Origin: Istiophorus platypterus
Lineage: Eukaryota; Chordata; Actinopteri; Istiophoriformes; Istiophoridae
Assembly: GCA_016859345.1 (NCBI GenBank)
Contig: CM029111.1
Span: 17,299,214-17,363,213 of the forward strand
DNA length: 64,000 nucleotides
Reading direction: 5' to 3'
In this document: piece after piece, positions 25,068 through 39,500 of the stretch
Numbering within the stretch: position 1 is the first letter of the stretch
Layout of the letters: each line of letters starts with the position of its first letter
Translations under genes and position numbers: made by a program
Notes under the pieces: generated by a model
Told to the model about the DNA's origin: nothing
Seen by the model: only the letters and a program-made list of their open reading frames with translations
Databases searched by the model: none

Positions 25068-28000
25068 CTCTATTCTGGGCGTCTGGGTACGAGTGTCACG
25101 TCATGTTCTTTTTGGGGGGGGACACACTGCCCCCTTTGCCCAGTGGCAAAGTTGGCACAGCTGTGCGTGCAGCAACCCAAGCCCCTCTAGACCACTGCAC
25201 TGTATGTGCTTGTGTGTGTCTGTGTAAATGTTTGTTCGGTGTGTCTCCAGCACATACACACACATACACACACACAAACACAGCCAACAACATTCACAGC
25301 ACCCAAATGTGTTGCCTCAGTTCAATTTAGAGCTGAAACAATCAGAAAAATAACTGAAATTACTTGGATTATTAAAAATTGATGAATTGTTTCAGGTATT
25401 TATCAACAGACCTGTTGCAGCACCTTAAATGTGATTATTTTCTTTTTTTTCTCTATTTCATATCATTGTAAACTGAATATTACAAACTTTGGACTGTTGA
25501 TCAGACAATACAAAGCATTTAAATTTATTCACAGGGTTGTTGGGGTTTTTTTCATAGTCAGTTTAGGTGAAAAAAAATTATTTAACTTTAGATTCAAAGA
25601 TTAGTTTCTTTTAGATGTAAACAGTTTCATGGTCTTGGGACTAAGTTTGGAACAGCTTACAGATGATGTGAGATCTTTGGAATCTGTTACAGTTTTTTAA
25701 AAACAGGTGTGAATATTCTATATTAAATGAAACAGAGAAATGTTTCCCATAGTGTACGGCATGGCTCTGGCCACTATGGAAAAATTTCCGTTCCATTATT
25801 CTATAACACCTTTTTTGTTTTATATATTGATCATAGTTTATTTTCTTTGCTTGATTTTGTGTTTCATGTTTCTGTCAAACAGATCATCAAAAAAGTCCAT
25901 TAGAAAAAAAGAAAATTATTATTAGTAGCAGCTCTCCTTTAGTTCGTTGTGATCGAAAGGTTACATTCATTATGACGACCTGCGTGGCTGCATGCACACG
26001 CTCAAGGCAGCATTTCAAGCGGCAGCCGTGTGATTCATTGCTCTCCCGAAGGCTGTTGCGATGGCTGCCCGCTGTTTTTTCCAATGCATGATGGTGGTGA
26101 TGAATCTCCTCTCTACCCATGTCCCTCTCGCTCTGACTGTTTGTCTCCGTCTGTCTCTGTTTCTAGTAAACATTGCCAACAGCCAGGAGTGGACCCTGAC
26201 AAGATCCATCCCAGAGCTGAGGCTGGTGAGGCCGACATGCACTGGTCACCACTTACTGAAGGAAACACCCGCATCAGAAACGGGATATTTCATACCATTT
26301 ATTCATAAATGTGGCATTTCTGTCTAAAGAGTGAAAACTTAGACTCTCTGCAGGTTTCTAATTTGACATCAAACCCAAAAACCTCATTCGTATTCACATC
26401 TCCATTGGAAATTATGCCCTTCTATCATGACAAGATCTTGTTAAGGGACCAGTCTCCATTATATGTAATCTAATTTTTCAATTTTAACTACATTTTGCTG
26501 AAAATACTTATATTTTTAAATAAAATTACTGATACAGGATTTTTACTTATGACGGTATTTTAAAAGTATTTTATTGTTAATTTTACCTAAGTAAACAATC
26601 TGAACACATCTTCTACCACTGACTATACCTTCCATGCATGGATGAAAAAAGAGTAGAGCAATCTAATAGCAGAAATTTAAAATCTGCTGACAGAAGGACT
26701 AAACCCACTAATGGGAACAAAAACAATTTGATGGAAGAACTAAGAGTTTCTGTGTTGGGGGCATTTTAATTCAGTCTGTGGGTTATATCTTATGCACCAT
26801 AATGTGATCATGCACGCTCAGCGACCCTGAACGAGATTCATGGTGTTGTGTTTCCGTCCTCCTCCTTCTCTTAGGGCATTTTGGGGAGTCAGAAAAGTGG
26901 AAAGTCGGCGCTGGTGAACAAATACATCACAGGCATTTATGCTGCGCTGGAGAAGCCTGACGGTAAGAGACACGGACAAATGCTTTGATGGTGCCCGAGT
27001 TTATTCCTGTAGAAAAACTGTTTTTGGTTTATAAATAGCAATAATTAAAAAATATCCATAGCTCTTTGTTCACTGTGACTCATATTTAGTCATAATTATA
27101 TTTCACTGTTCAGAGAGATGTCTGAGCGTATTTAGGGTGATGTCAGCTGCTGAATCACTTGTCCCTCATTGTCATTGCCCTTGTCAGGCGGCAGGTATAA
27201 AAAGGAGGTGCTGGTGGATGGACAGAGTCATTTATTATTGATCCGGGAGGAAGCCGGACCACCTGATGCACAGGTAAGTCTGTGTGAATGCGTATGTGAG
27301 CATCATCATCCATCAGGCCCGTGAGCTGGTAGCTAACACCCCTCCTCCCCCATTCCCCCTTTAGTTCTGCAGCTGGGTTGACGCAGTGGTCCTGGTCTTC
27401 AGCCTGGAGAACGAGGCCAGTTTCAAGGAGCTCTACCAGCTCTACAGTCTGCTCAGTGCCTTCCGCACGGATATCCCCGTCATAGTGGTCGGCACCCAAG
27501 GTCAGCACACGGATCAAAAACCATCATCTGGAACTAAACCGTTCTTATTAGTCAAAGATTTTGACTTTGGTGATAATTTCTTGGGTTCAGTGTTGAGTTT
27601 ATCCAATGTAGATTTTTTTTTTTAACTTCTGTTAACATATTTAAAGTTACAGTAACATATTATTTTACTTTTTGGCTGGATCACAACAGCAGTGACAGCC
27701 TTTAAAGACAAATGTCCATGACTGACTGAGGAATGAAGATAGACACACTGGTTGGCCGGTCAAGTGTTGGTGTTTCCCGGTTGGTTGTCGCTCTGTCAAA
27801 CTGAATTGGCGCAAAAGGTTCAAGTCATGTCAACAAGGGTTGTTTACAGCCAGTGAGGCCAACCTAGTGCCTTTGTTACTAGATTTACCGACTTTTCACA
27901 ACCCTTTACTGACTTTTCTTCGAAAGCCCCCATCGACCGATTTAGCAACTTTTGGAAAAATCTTAGCTGTTTCCCATAAAAGAGAATTGCCAGTTTTGCC

Positions 28001-31000
28001 TCTCTAGTGTGAGTTTGGGCTTTCCCTCCACAAACACACCTCTCTATGCATCTTATTCCTCTGATCATACGGCAGCTGAAACAGAGGTGAATGAGCTTCT
28101 ACCTTTCTCGCTGAGTGATCATTTTACAAGTAAATACACCTGAAATCACAGCATAGTCATTGTGTTTGACTTATGTGTCTGATGATTTTGTCAGTTAATG
28201 CCGAGGTTATAAAATCGGGATTTTAGAAGCATGGAAGTAACTGCAGGTTAACATGTCTTCTTAATGGGCTGAGCTTCAGTCACTTGTTCAGTTGTCTGAC
28301 AACAGAAACAAGAAAACATGTAAATGAGAACAGCTTTACTGGGAATTCGGCTGTTAGGAGTGAAGCAAACAGATAAAGAACGGTCCAAACATATACTAGG
28401 TTTTGACCCAGTCTCGTTAAAACTTGCTAGAAGTTAGAGTAGGTAAAATCTGTACATTTTGTCCACTTTAAACCCTAATTTTAGAAATGAGCTTGAATTC
28501 TTTCCCATTTTTTGAAAAATGTTAGCATTCGTTTGTGATGGTCTTCATCACTCCATTGTGCTGCTGCTCACAATAAGTCCAGGAACAAGGTTCTCATCAT
28601 GACTACTGTGACTCAAGAGTCTGACACTCAGCCCTGTCTTCATTGCAATTTGCACTGTTTTAATTCTGATCAGAGAGAAGAAGCTGCCTCCTCTGAGACG
28701 CGTCATGTATCAAAAAGGCCCATAACAGCCTCCATCAGGGCAGTTTAACTTCAGCACAGTACATGATGTTAATAAATGTGGATAAGCCAACACCGTTTCT
28801 ACTTAACTCAATTTGATGAATTAGGTAAACTGGACTGGACACTTGGAAATGTTTGTTAAACCAAGCAGACAAATGGATGTAATTACGTGGAGTTAATAAC
28901 AAAAGAAGTAAAGTAAAAGATAAAAGGTATAAGATAAAGTAAACACTGAGTTAAAATAGTTCGGGGTTTTTTTTGGACAGAAACCAACAGAACGTCCTCT
29001 CTTTGTAATGATGAATCACATATTAAGATTCAATAGGACTCAGTCACTTTCTTAAAAATAAGAGACTTGTTTGACTTTGTGGCACAACATCGTTTTTTCA
29101 CTTTAAATGCTGAGCATTTAACTTTGGCCAAACAACTTGTAATTGTTATCCATGCCAAAGAATTTGAGACGCAGCCTGTACAGTGTGTATTGTGCAGGGT
29201 CTTTTGCAGAACTGTTCCTTCAAAATTAACAGTTTCATAAACACAGTTCTATTTTTTTTTCAGATAAAATCAGTAGCACCAACCCCCGTGTCATCGAGGA
29301 CCAGAGGGCCAGACAGCTCTGCATCGACGTGCGTCACTCGTTGTTTTACGAGACCTGCGCCACCTACGGGTTCAACGTGGACCGGGTGTTTTCAGAGGGT
29401 GAGTTCACTCCGATTTTAGGGCACCAAACACATGGGCTTGACTCACCAGGAAGAGAAGCTACTGTCTAGTCACTGGTGTTGTATGACTGGTAGTTACCTG
29501 AGCGAAGAGTTTAATGGCCGCCCTGTGTTCCTCAGCTGCCCATAAGATTGTGGCTCAGAAGAAGCAGGCGGCGCTCCAGGCCTGCAAGTCCCTCCCCAAC
29601 TCGCCCAGTCACTCTGGAGGCTCCACGCCTGGATCCGCATCGCTCCCTGGACAGGTACAAGACCCGGTTTTTACCTCCCTCTCACACCAAACATTCGACT
29701 ACATTTAGTTATGTAGTAATAGAATATTATTATTATCAACTGTTACATTATCATGTAAGCAGCCTTTTGATATTGTAGCCAACTGCATTATAGCAATTTT
29801 TACAGATTTAATATATTTTTGGGTGGTTTAATTCACTCTACAACAGGGTTATAAAATCTTAACCTGTAAAGTATCTCCAGCTGCCAGATAAATGCAGTGG
29901 AGTGAAATATAAAGTAGTAGAAATGAAAATACTTAGAGTCAAAGTGACTCAAAATTGTAAAAGAGTCCAGTACTTGAGTAAATGTACCCGACTACAAGGT
30001 TGCCATTCCTATATCTGCCAACTTTGTGCATATTAGTGCACTGTTTTGCATCGATTCACCCTTAGAAACATTTCAAAGGTCCTGAACCGCAGCAGCATCT
30101 GCCGGATGAAAAGAGTCTTTGATTTTTATTTATTTATTCATTTTTAAAGACTGAGCCTGTAGCTTTGAAACTCATATTTGTCAGGGGCCATAAGTTTACA
30201 GTGTAAGAAATGCATGGAAATCGGGGCTCTGAACGCTCATAAAAACCCGCTGTGAAACTGGTTCGGTAGTCGTGTCTCTGTTTGGGTAAACACAATCTTT
30301 TCTCCTGTCTAGACGGACGTTACGTAAGACCTGATAAAAAAAAAAACACGTCACAAATGAAAGTGTTCTGCTCTTGCTGTGCTGGCATTTTCTTCAGGAA
30401 TCAAAACGCTTTTTCCAGAATATTTAAAAATTTTTAAAAGCATGACTACGATAGGCTTTTCAGAGTAAAAGTAAGAATATGAAGCAGTTTTGGTGAATGA
30501 AAACTGATCCGAGGGAGAGTTGAATGCATTAAGAGTTAAGATCATCAATCAAACGCCCCCTCCGAGACTGTTCATCACGTCGTCCACATTCATCTCACGC
30601 TCCACGAGCATCACATTCATCCTTGTTCACGATGATCGACGTCCGAAACAATTCACAGTCGATCATCGTCTCGCTTTTTCTAAACCCTGTTTCACCTGTC
30701 TGTCCCATTTTCATCTCTCGAAACATTCTCACTGTCACCATCTCTTCCCTCACGCCTCCATTTCCAACCCTGACCCCCTGACCCCGCTGAACCTAACCTC
30801 CCCCCACTCGTCCACAACCATAACTACAACCACCTCCTCCTCCTCCTCCACCTCCTGCTCCCAGGCCAGTAATGGCCCCAGCAGCGGCTACACCCACTCC
30901 CTCCCCTCCACTCCCCTGGTCAGCCACAGGGAGATTCGGGCCTTGCACGGAGAGGGGGGAGGCAGCGTCAACGCGCGCACGCTGAAGACCATCCCCAGAC

Positions 31001-34000
31001 GGCCCTCTCTCTTCAAGGTCAGTTTGTCACCGACCGCACCTCCTGGTTTCCTGTCATCTCTCGCCATCATTATCCACCCACCTCCCATCCATCACCCCCG
31101 TTCGCCCCCCACCCTCCCTCCTTATGGCTCCCTCTGCTCCTGTAAACAACACATGTTGGCTGTTGGGTTTCTTTCAGAACCGGGACGTGGATAAGAAAGC
31201 TGGTGATCCTAAAGGTGACCTGAGCGGTGTGCGGGGCGTTCCCATCAAACAGGTTTGGTTTACATCACAAACACTGCAAAAAACCCCCAAAACACTAAAT
31301 TTTTAATGAGGCTGGTATTTACATGCTTCAGTTTGCTTGCAACACAATAATATGTCCCAGTTATCCTCTTCGGGAAGAAGGTGGGAACAAAAATGCACTT
31401 GTCTATTTATTTCATCTTACATAAGCGGCACAAAAAAAATCTCCTATTTCAACCTCAAAGCTGTTCTATTAATACTGTGGAAGAGCTTTCAGCCATTTCT
31501 CCTCCCGTCTCTAAATTTAGGCAGATTCAATGTGTCGTTTGTCGTGAGTTCGCTGACCTTGGTTTGTGGTTTTTGTGTGTGTGTGTTTTATTTTTTTTAA
31601 TTTATTTTTTTCCCAACAGAGCATCCTGTGGAAGAGAAGCGGGAGCTCTCTGAACAAAGAGTGGAAGAAGAAGTACGTCACCCTGTCCAACAACGGCATG
31701 CTGTCCTACCACTCCAGCTCCAGCGTAAGAAAAACAACACAGCGGCTGATCGATGCGGCCGTTAAAAAAAACAGGAGCAGAAGCTTTGGCCAGAAAAACG
31801 GCCTAGAAAGAGTTTTCACAACCAAGAGAACAGCTGCAGCTTTTTTTTTTTTTTTTCGATCCAACTACGCTTTTCAGCATCAGTGCTTTCAACACAGGCC
31901 CCATTTGTCTTGAGCAGCTTTGTAATTGCTTTGAAGCTTTTGCTCAATGTTGATTTTTTTTCCCTTTCTCCCCAGAAAACATTTTAAGTGTTTAAACATT
32001 TGTGCAGCCGTTGAGTTTTCCTGAACCACTGAATTGAAACTGTTGTTCCCCCTTAAATGAAAAAACTAATGAAAATTTAAAAAAAAAATTGAGCCCAACT
32101 TTTGCAAAACAGAAACAACTGCTGTGAAAATTGAGGGTTAAATTCCTCCCCCAAACATCGGCACATGGTGCTGCAGTCAGAGCAAAGATGGTATATTAAT
32201 GTTTGGATCATGGTTGCTGTTTTTAACCCTCTCCGAAACCAAAAAAATACCACTGAAAAAGTTAAAGGAAGTACTTTTTATTTTTAAAGACCAGGAGCAT
32301 AGTGGTAGAAGTAGCATATCTCCTCTGTGTAGGAGCCTTGGGTTGGATGCTACTGATATCAGAGTTGAGGCTGACGTTAGCGGCTTGGTCCTGCTCTTCA
32401 CTGGAATCAGTGTTGTGCTGTCAGACATAATTTTTTTTTTGCTCATCTTAAAGTTGCAGTGAAACACAAGCTAAGGTGTCTCTATCTTCAGTAATGTGAA
32501 CAGTGTGAACAGTGTGCAACAACATCTTGTATATTTTTTTAAGTTGATGTTTAATCTCAAGTACAGCTAAAGGACAAGAAGGTCAGATGGACTACATTGA
32601 AAGTAAAACCTCAGGTGCACCAGGATCACACCTGTGATTTCCAGTTTAGGCTGATTGCTTAAATAAGTTTTTAAACAGATGAGTTAGTGCTTCTGCTTTG
32701 GAACAAGGATCATCCGTGGAAACTGGTGTTTCGGTCACTGATCAGTGCATGAAGTCAACCTCCATGAACGGCGGCCAAAAACAACAACCATCTGACAAAA
32801 ACTGCACAAAACTTCACAACCAAACTTTGCCAAAGAAATGAAAAGAAGATTGATAGAGGTTGGCGGTGGATTGTTTGGTCTGATGAAACCATGATAAATT
32901 AGTTTAGGATCACATGGGGTCCAGCATGTTTGGTGTGAGCCTGTACGAACATTGCTTAGTGTTTTAGGTCATAAATCTGTCAGTTTCATCAATGGTAACT
33001 ACAAAAGCACCGCTGGAGAAAATAAAGTTCGACATAGCAACAGCAACGGGCTGATGGGAAACGCTAAATTTGCAGCCTAATTTTAGCACAGGTAAAAAAT
33101 CATGAGGCCAATGAACTGACTCCCAGGGAGGATTTTTCTAACATGTGTTGTTCTGGTTGTTTCAGGACTACACCCAGAACATCCACGGAAAGGAAATCGA
33201 CCTGCTCCGCGTGACAGTCAAAGTTCCCGGGAAGCGTCCTCCGAGAGCTGTCGCTCCGGCGGGGCCCTCGCCCGTCCCCCTCGGCTCAGGGCCGAGGGTG
33301 AACGGGCTGAGTAAGGATCTGGCGGCCGCCGAGAGCACAAGCACAGGTGCGTTTGCCTGAGCGAGAAAGTGAATAGGATACACAAAAACTCCTTCCTGAG
33401 GGTCTGATGGGGGGGGGGCTATAGCAAGATGAGGCTAGTGTTGCTCTAAACTTTTCTTCCTGTCAACAAATCCCATGAAAAAACAGAAAAACAACATGTA
33501 AGCCCTTTTTTAAAAACACTTCCTGACTTCCTGAGTCTCATCTTGAACAACAGGTCATAAAGATATGGTTTTATATTTTATTTATCCTCTTCAATCTCCT
33601 AAAACAGCTGGGAACTGGAGTTTTTAGCAAACGTAACTCAAACCTGAACAAACAGTGCATCTGGCTGGGACTATTTTTTAGCTGTGGATGAATCCACGTG
33701 CGGTACTCTAGTGAGCATGTGAGGCTTTGACCCACAGTAAACCGCCGTGTGTGTGCGCTCATGGATATGGAGCAACGTGTGGCTCGTGTGTTTTATACGT
33801 TTTTGGAGAATAGTCGAGCTCCTCGGTTCAGAGGGATGAGATGCTTGAGGCTATGGCTGCACTCTGGCTACTCGGTCATAAGGATCAAAATTTTAGTGTA
33901 CGATATAAATATACTACACTTACCGGATGGGTACTGAAAGGGATACAGTAAGTAATGGGCGGTTTGTGAGATTATGCACATAATGTAGATATGATATACT

Positions 34001-36484
34001 GTGAAAAAAAACAAAAAAAACCCCAAAAGCCAACCCCTCTCTGTCCTCTCCTCTCTCAGTCCCCCAGCTGTGTCCGGCCACCCTGTCGGTGGTTGACGAC
34101 CGGTCCGGCGGTTTGTCCCCCCACGGCGGCGACAGGGGTCTTCAGCGATGCCCCTCGTCGTTGTCCACCAAAGCACAAAGTGTTGGTAGGTGCCAGCAGG
34201 AAACCGCCACCAGGTCCAAGAAAAATGAAAAAAGAAAACACTCAGTCTACAGATCCGCTACATCTGCGGACAATGCCGTCGAATGTGATTGGGTATATTT
34301 TTGTTATCTTTTTTTTTTTTTTTCAACAGACGCCCTTGAGGGGGTGGCCAGTCCCTTTGCCGGGAAGGACCCCGGCCAGTCGTCCCCCATGAGCGACCGT
34401 AAGAAGAACAGGAGGAAGAAGAGCATGAACCAGAAGGGGGACGCGGCGGTCGGGCAGGCCGAAGGTAATGGCAGCATTACCAGGGCAACCAATACAAAAA
34501 AAAAAGAATAACTTGTAAATATGCATAAATAAAAGGCTTTTTGACGAAGAGGGGCTTTTGATTCTTCAGTCAAGAAAAATTACGTTTTCATAATCGTAAT
34601 TATTTACTTGTTCCTACACAGCTTTCTTTTTCTGACGCCTTTATCTTCAGCCTCTGTGAAAAAGGAAGTTTAGTGAGGCCTTTTTTCTTTCTCTGGACAT
34701 TGCTCAACATCCGTTTCCTAACATCTGCAACTTTTCCCTCTCTGTTTTCTCTTCTGCCCTCTCTTTCTCCCTATGCTTGCCTCTCACCCCGCAGCCAAAC
34801 GCAAAATGTGGAAATTAAAGAGCTTTGGTAGCTTGAGAAACATTAATAAGACAGGTAACAAAAGCGGGGAGTGGGGGGGTGGGGGGCTAATAAGCTTGTG
34901 CTCAGATCTACATACAACAATCCTCCCTTTGTGTATTTTCCTGCTCAGTGTGTCTGACGTGTGTTTGAGCCTCAAACGTCCATTTATTTTCAAGTTATTT
35001 TTATTTTTTTCACTTTCCTGTTGTGTGTCATTTTTTTAAATTTCCTTACTTCACTGACTTTAGAGTCATAATCTCCATCATTATCATCCACTGTAAAGCT
35101 GTCACCCTCACACACACATACACGCACACATGCAGACCTCCGGCTGAGTTGGTCCTTTCATTTCTTTTTTTCCACCTGCAGAGGAGGAGAACGCAGACTT
35201 CATCATCGTGTCCTTCACCGGGCAGACGTGGCATTTTGAGGCTCAGAGCCTGGAGGAGCGGGATTCCTGGGTGTCGGCCATCGAGAGCCAGATCCTGGCG
35301 AGTCTGCAGTCCTGCGAGAGTGGCAGAAACAAGGTAGGAAAAAAAAGGAAATCTTAAAGGCCCTGCAAACACATTTTCTTAATCAGCTCTTTACTATGAG
35401 TGATGGGATCCTGCATGAACACAGTATTTCCAACCAGAGTTAGAACAGTTTTGGTTATTTCTGTTTTTCTGTGCACAACTCCACCCCCCAGAAAACCCAG
35501 AAGACATCATAGTAAAAAAAAAAAAGTAGAATCCAAGTACCGTTCTCTGCTCCCACAGTGTTTCTTTAGGCATCTGCCAGAAGATCCAGGATCCGATTGA
35601 TCGAAACATTTGCACAGCAACAGTGAATTTAAAAAGGAAAAAGAGAAAAAGAAAACAGAGGGAGCAGAGAACAGTGTGTGCATTCTACTTTTTGACACAT
35701 ATTTCTCTTTTTCTAACACACTCGAGGCTTAGTTGGAAAAAAGCGACACCGGGATGCATGTCTGAGCATCACTCGGAGCTTAGCAACGTCTTAACCGAAA
35801 TCCGGCTGGTGCTGCCGGCTCTGACGATCATATCTCATCAAACCACACTCACACAGTCCTCGTTAAAAGGGAACCAGCTGAGTTGGGTTTTATTTTTTCA
35901 TTTATAGGGCTAAGACCAGGTTGCACTGTGATTCAAAAGCTGGGGCAGGAGTACTGACCACTTCCTGGTCGGCTGGCGTATTGGCAGCTAGCTTCCTGGT
36001 TAGAGGTATCGCTGGGTCACCAAGCTTCTGTGACCAAATCTTTAGCCAGTTTAGTTTTGTGCCGTTTTGTGCCATTTTGTGCCCTTTTCTCTCCCCATTT
36101 TTTGGTGTGACCAAGCCTTTAAACTCTTCATAAATAATAAGTGAGGATCTATTTAATTCTGAACTTTAACTTTGATTAATGCTTAAATCATAAATACTTA
36201 ATTTTGTGGAGAAAAGCTTCAGGTTTGAAAGCAGGTTTTTAGGGTCTTTAAAAACATTCAGTGGAAAAATCCCAAGTTTTATAAAATACCTTTGCAGGAA
36301 GTTTTTTTTCCTCTTTCAGTGGAAAAATCCCAAGTTTTATAAAATACCTTTGCAGGAAGTTTTTTTTCCTCTAATTTGTAATCTGTTTCTTTTGTTTTCT
36401 CATAACACACATGACACAGTGTGAAATTACGTGTCACATACTTTATGAAACAGATGTAACTGTGTCGGTATAACTAAATGATTG

Positions 36485-36518
<34 letters not shown>

Positions 36519-39500
36519 GCACGTAGGAGCAGTCAGAGCGAGGCCGTGGCGCTTCAGGCCATCCGCAACGCCAAGGGCAACGGTCTGTGCGTGGACTGTG
36601 AAGCGCAGAGTGAGTTCCTTAAATGTCGACGTCTTTACTCTGGGGGGGGGTCCGCTCTCGTGCACATCCCCATTCTGTGGGAGCTTGCACAGTTCACGCA
36701 CTGTTTGTTTCCCTCCTCAGTAGTCTCTAAGGTTTCATTATGGGCAATGCTTCCGTTAACCCGTCTCTCTCTTCCTTGCCCCCCCTCTCGCACACACACA
36801 GACCCCACCTGGGCCAGCCTCAATCTGGGCGCGCTGATCTGCATCGAGTGCTCGGGGATCCACCGGAACCTGGGGACCCACCTGTCCCGCGTCCGCTCGC
36901 TGGACCTGGACGACTGGCCCGGAGAGCTCACTCAGGTCCTGGCCGCCATTGGGAACCACATGGCCAACAGCATCTGGGAGAGCTGCACGCAGGGCCGGAC
37001 CAAGCCCACGCCGGCTGCAACGCGGTGGGCAAAGCCTCAGTGCCACATTTATTTACTGGACTGCTACATAAATGTTCATTATATAAATGTTTCGGCTCAT
37101 GACAATTTGTAGATCAACTTTAAGAGTGAACATTTTTTCCTTTTTATGCATTAATAAGCAGCAGCAGATATTATGACATTTCTAAGTGTCTATTAATGTT
37201 TTTGTCAACAATTACAACTTTAGCTTTTAAGACCCAATTCATTATTGAAACTTGTAAATGTAATATGGCTCATTAGCTTTAATCGTGTTTAATATTATAT
37301 GATTATGCACGTGAATAAATCAAAAGAGTGGCTTTTAAGACATTTATCACTAGTTTAATCAAAAGTACAAGTCATTCAGAAGCAGATTGAAAAAGGTTTA
37401 TGAATGTGTCCAAACCATGTGACCAGGTCCACGTAGTAAGTACGTTTTACTGGTATCTCATGGATTTCATAAATGGATGGAGTTTGTTCAGTTGTCAGTG
37501 AGTGTGAGGTATGTAGAAATAAATAAATGCTTTAATATTGAAATAAGTTTCAAAATTAACAGTTATACTACCTTGGTAGTTATCCATTATTGTTTATACA
37601 ACAGTTGTAGCTTCACAGATGAGTTCTAATTGTTGACAGATACATTATTTAACACTTAAAATGTCCCTGTCTCAGCTAAAAATGACATTTAGTAACCATT
37701 TAGTAAGTAAATTTGACAAAAAGCCCGATTCTTATTGCTAATTAGATGGGTTCAAATGAAGCCCTCCCCCTTCAAAAAAACTGCCATGTTGGTTGGTGCC
37801 AGAGGGAAAGTCTGACATCTTAATTTCGAAAGTTAGTGGCTGCAAGAAACAACCTCTAATCTTAGTCATCGGGTTTCCCACGATCACATTCTTATTGTGA
37901 AAGACTTCCTCTTTCTAATTAAATGTGTACTTCTTATTCTGAAAAAGAAAAGTGTCTTGCTTCACACTTTGGTGATGTTTTCATGCATACGTGTCTACGT
38001 TTACATGACGCGTCTGTTGCATGTCTGTTTTCACCAGTGAGGAACGGGAGGCCTGGATCCGGGCCAAGTACGAGCAGCGGGCGTTTGTGCCCCCCCTACA
38101 GCAGCCGGCCTCGGGGGCCCAGCCGCTGGAGGACGGTATGTCAGCGTGGCTGCTGTCTGCGGTGACTGAGCGGGACCTGCCCCGGCTGCTGCTGCTCCTG
38201 GCCCACAGTACCAAGGAGCAGATCAACGCCCAGCCGGCCGGGTTGACCCTGCCACGCACCGCCCTGCACGCTGCTTGCCAGCTGGGAGACGTGGTCATGA
38301 CACAGCTGCTTGTCTGGGTGGGTCTCTCCTCTCTGCCCACACTGCACTGATCTTTCAATTTCCTGTCGTCCACCCTATGTTTATTGCCTCTTCTTGGATA
38401 TATCAAGGTTCCATGATAAAGCAGGATGTAGATACACTGAGATTGTTTTGCCTTGAGCAGATTAACCTTTACACCCACCCACCTGTGGTACACTTTTGCC
38501 TCTATAGTGCTAAAAAAACAAGTGTAACTTTGGTTCAGGTAAACCAGTTTAGGGGGGACGGGTAGTGTTGCTGAGGCTCTGTTGGCCACCTGCCCGCCCC
38601 TGTGCATGGTGAACGTAACCCGTCGCTTTCGGTTTTCCTTAAGTTCAGTGTTCAAATGAGCCGATAGGAACATTTCTACCACATGAACTTTCCCAGACGA
38701 CTGAGAACCTTTTTTGAGGAACTGAAGAACTAAACCTGTGCTTCAACTGGCGGAACTAGAGACTAGGTTTAGTTCTCGTATATCCCGGGTGTAAAAAACA
38801 AACAACAAAAAACCCCCTAACCCTAAGTCCAGACTGTTTGTACTGTCTCATTGATGTACAGCTTCATTCACAAAATAAGGATGTTCTGGGTTAACAGCAT
38901 TAATATTAAGATGGGGAATAGTTTATTAGTGTACAAAAGAAAATCTCATGTTACCGGCATATAACAAGTTTTAAAAAAAAGGAGGTTAAAAAGGGAGAGG
39001 GAGTGCAGACAGAAAGAATAACCATAAAACGCTCAGCCGATCATCCACAGTGGAGACGGACGCCCTGGAGGCACTCAAAAAAAAAAAAAGATAAAGCATC
39101 TCCTTTCAAAGGTGACGGTTTAGAGTTTACAACCAAAGAGTCTGAACGAGTCTAAGAGAGATAGAACCTGAGTAACAGAGGCACAAACATGTTTTGGCAT
39201 AAGAAAGGGAATAAAAGGGAATATATAGTTGGACCTTGAGTGTGGAAAACACTTTGGAGCCAAAAGTCTGGGTTGTTTCTCTGTTAACAGCTGTTGTAGT
39301 GATATGAAGATCCTAAAACGCTCTGCACAGATTGAATCAGGAGACTTGAAGCATTTAAAAATGTGTAATTTGTTAAGGTTGTGTGGTGAATTAGTTTGGT
39401 ACAGACTAGAACGCACCTAAAGTAGCGCCAAACTCTCCCACCAGTGGGGTTTTAATCCAGTCTAGTCTGCCTAATCTACATGGATCTTTAGCTTCAGTGA

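Larger units (their letters stand above)
22151..26166 (+). other. agap2 intron after the long first exon
   Basis: No exon recognised. It is rich in simple sequence: G-rich tracts (22819-22864 and 24604-24650), TG/CA microsatellites (23131-23640) and (TC)n at 25037-25064. A fish repeat fragment with caaaaactactggac and aatttggtgcagac motifs lies at about 24490-24600, and a decayed GATTAATCGATTA-type copy at about 25330-25600. Confidence 0.6.
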
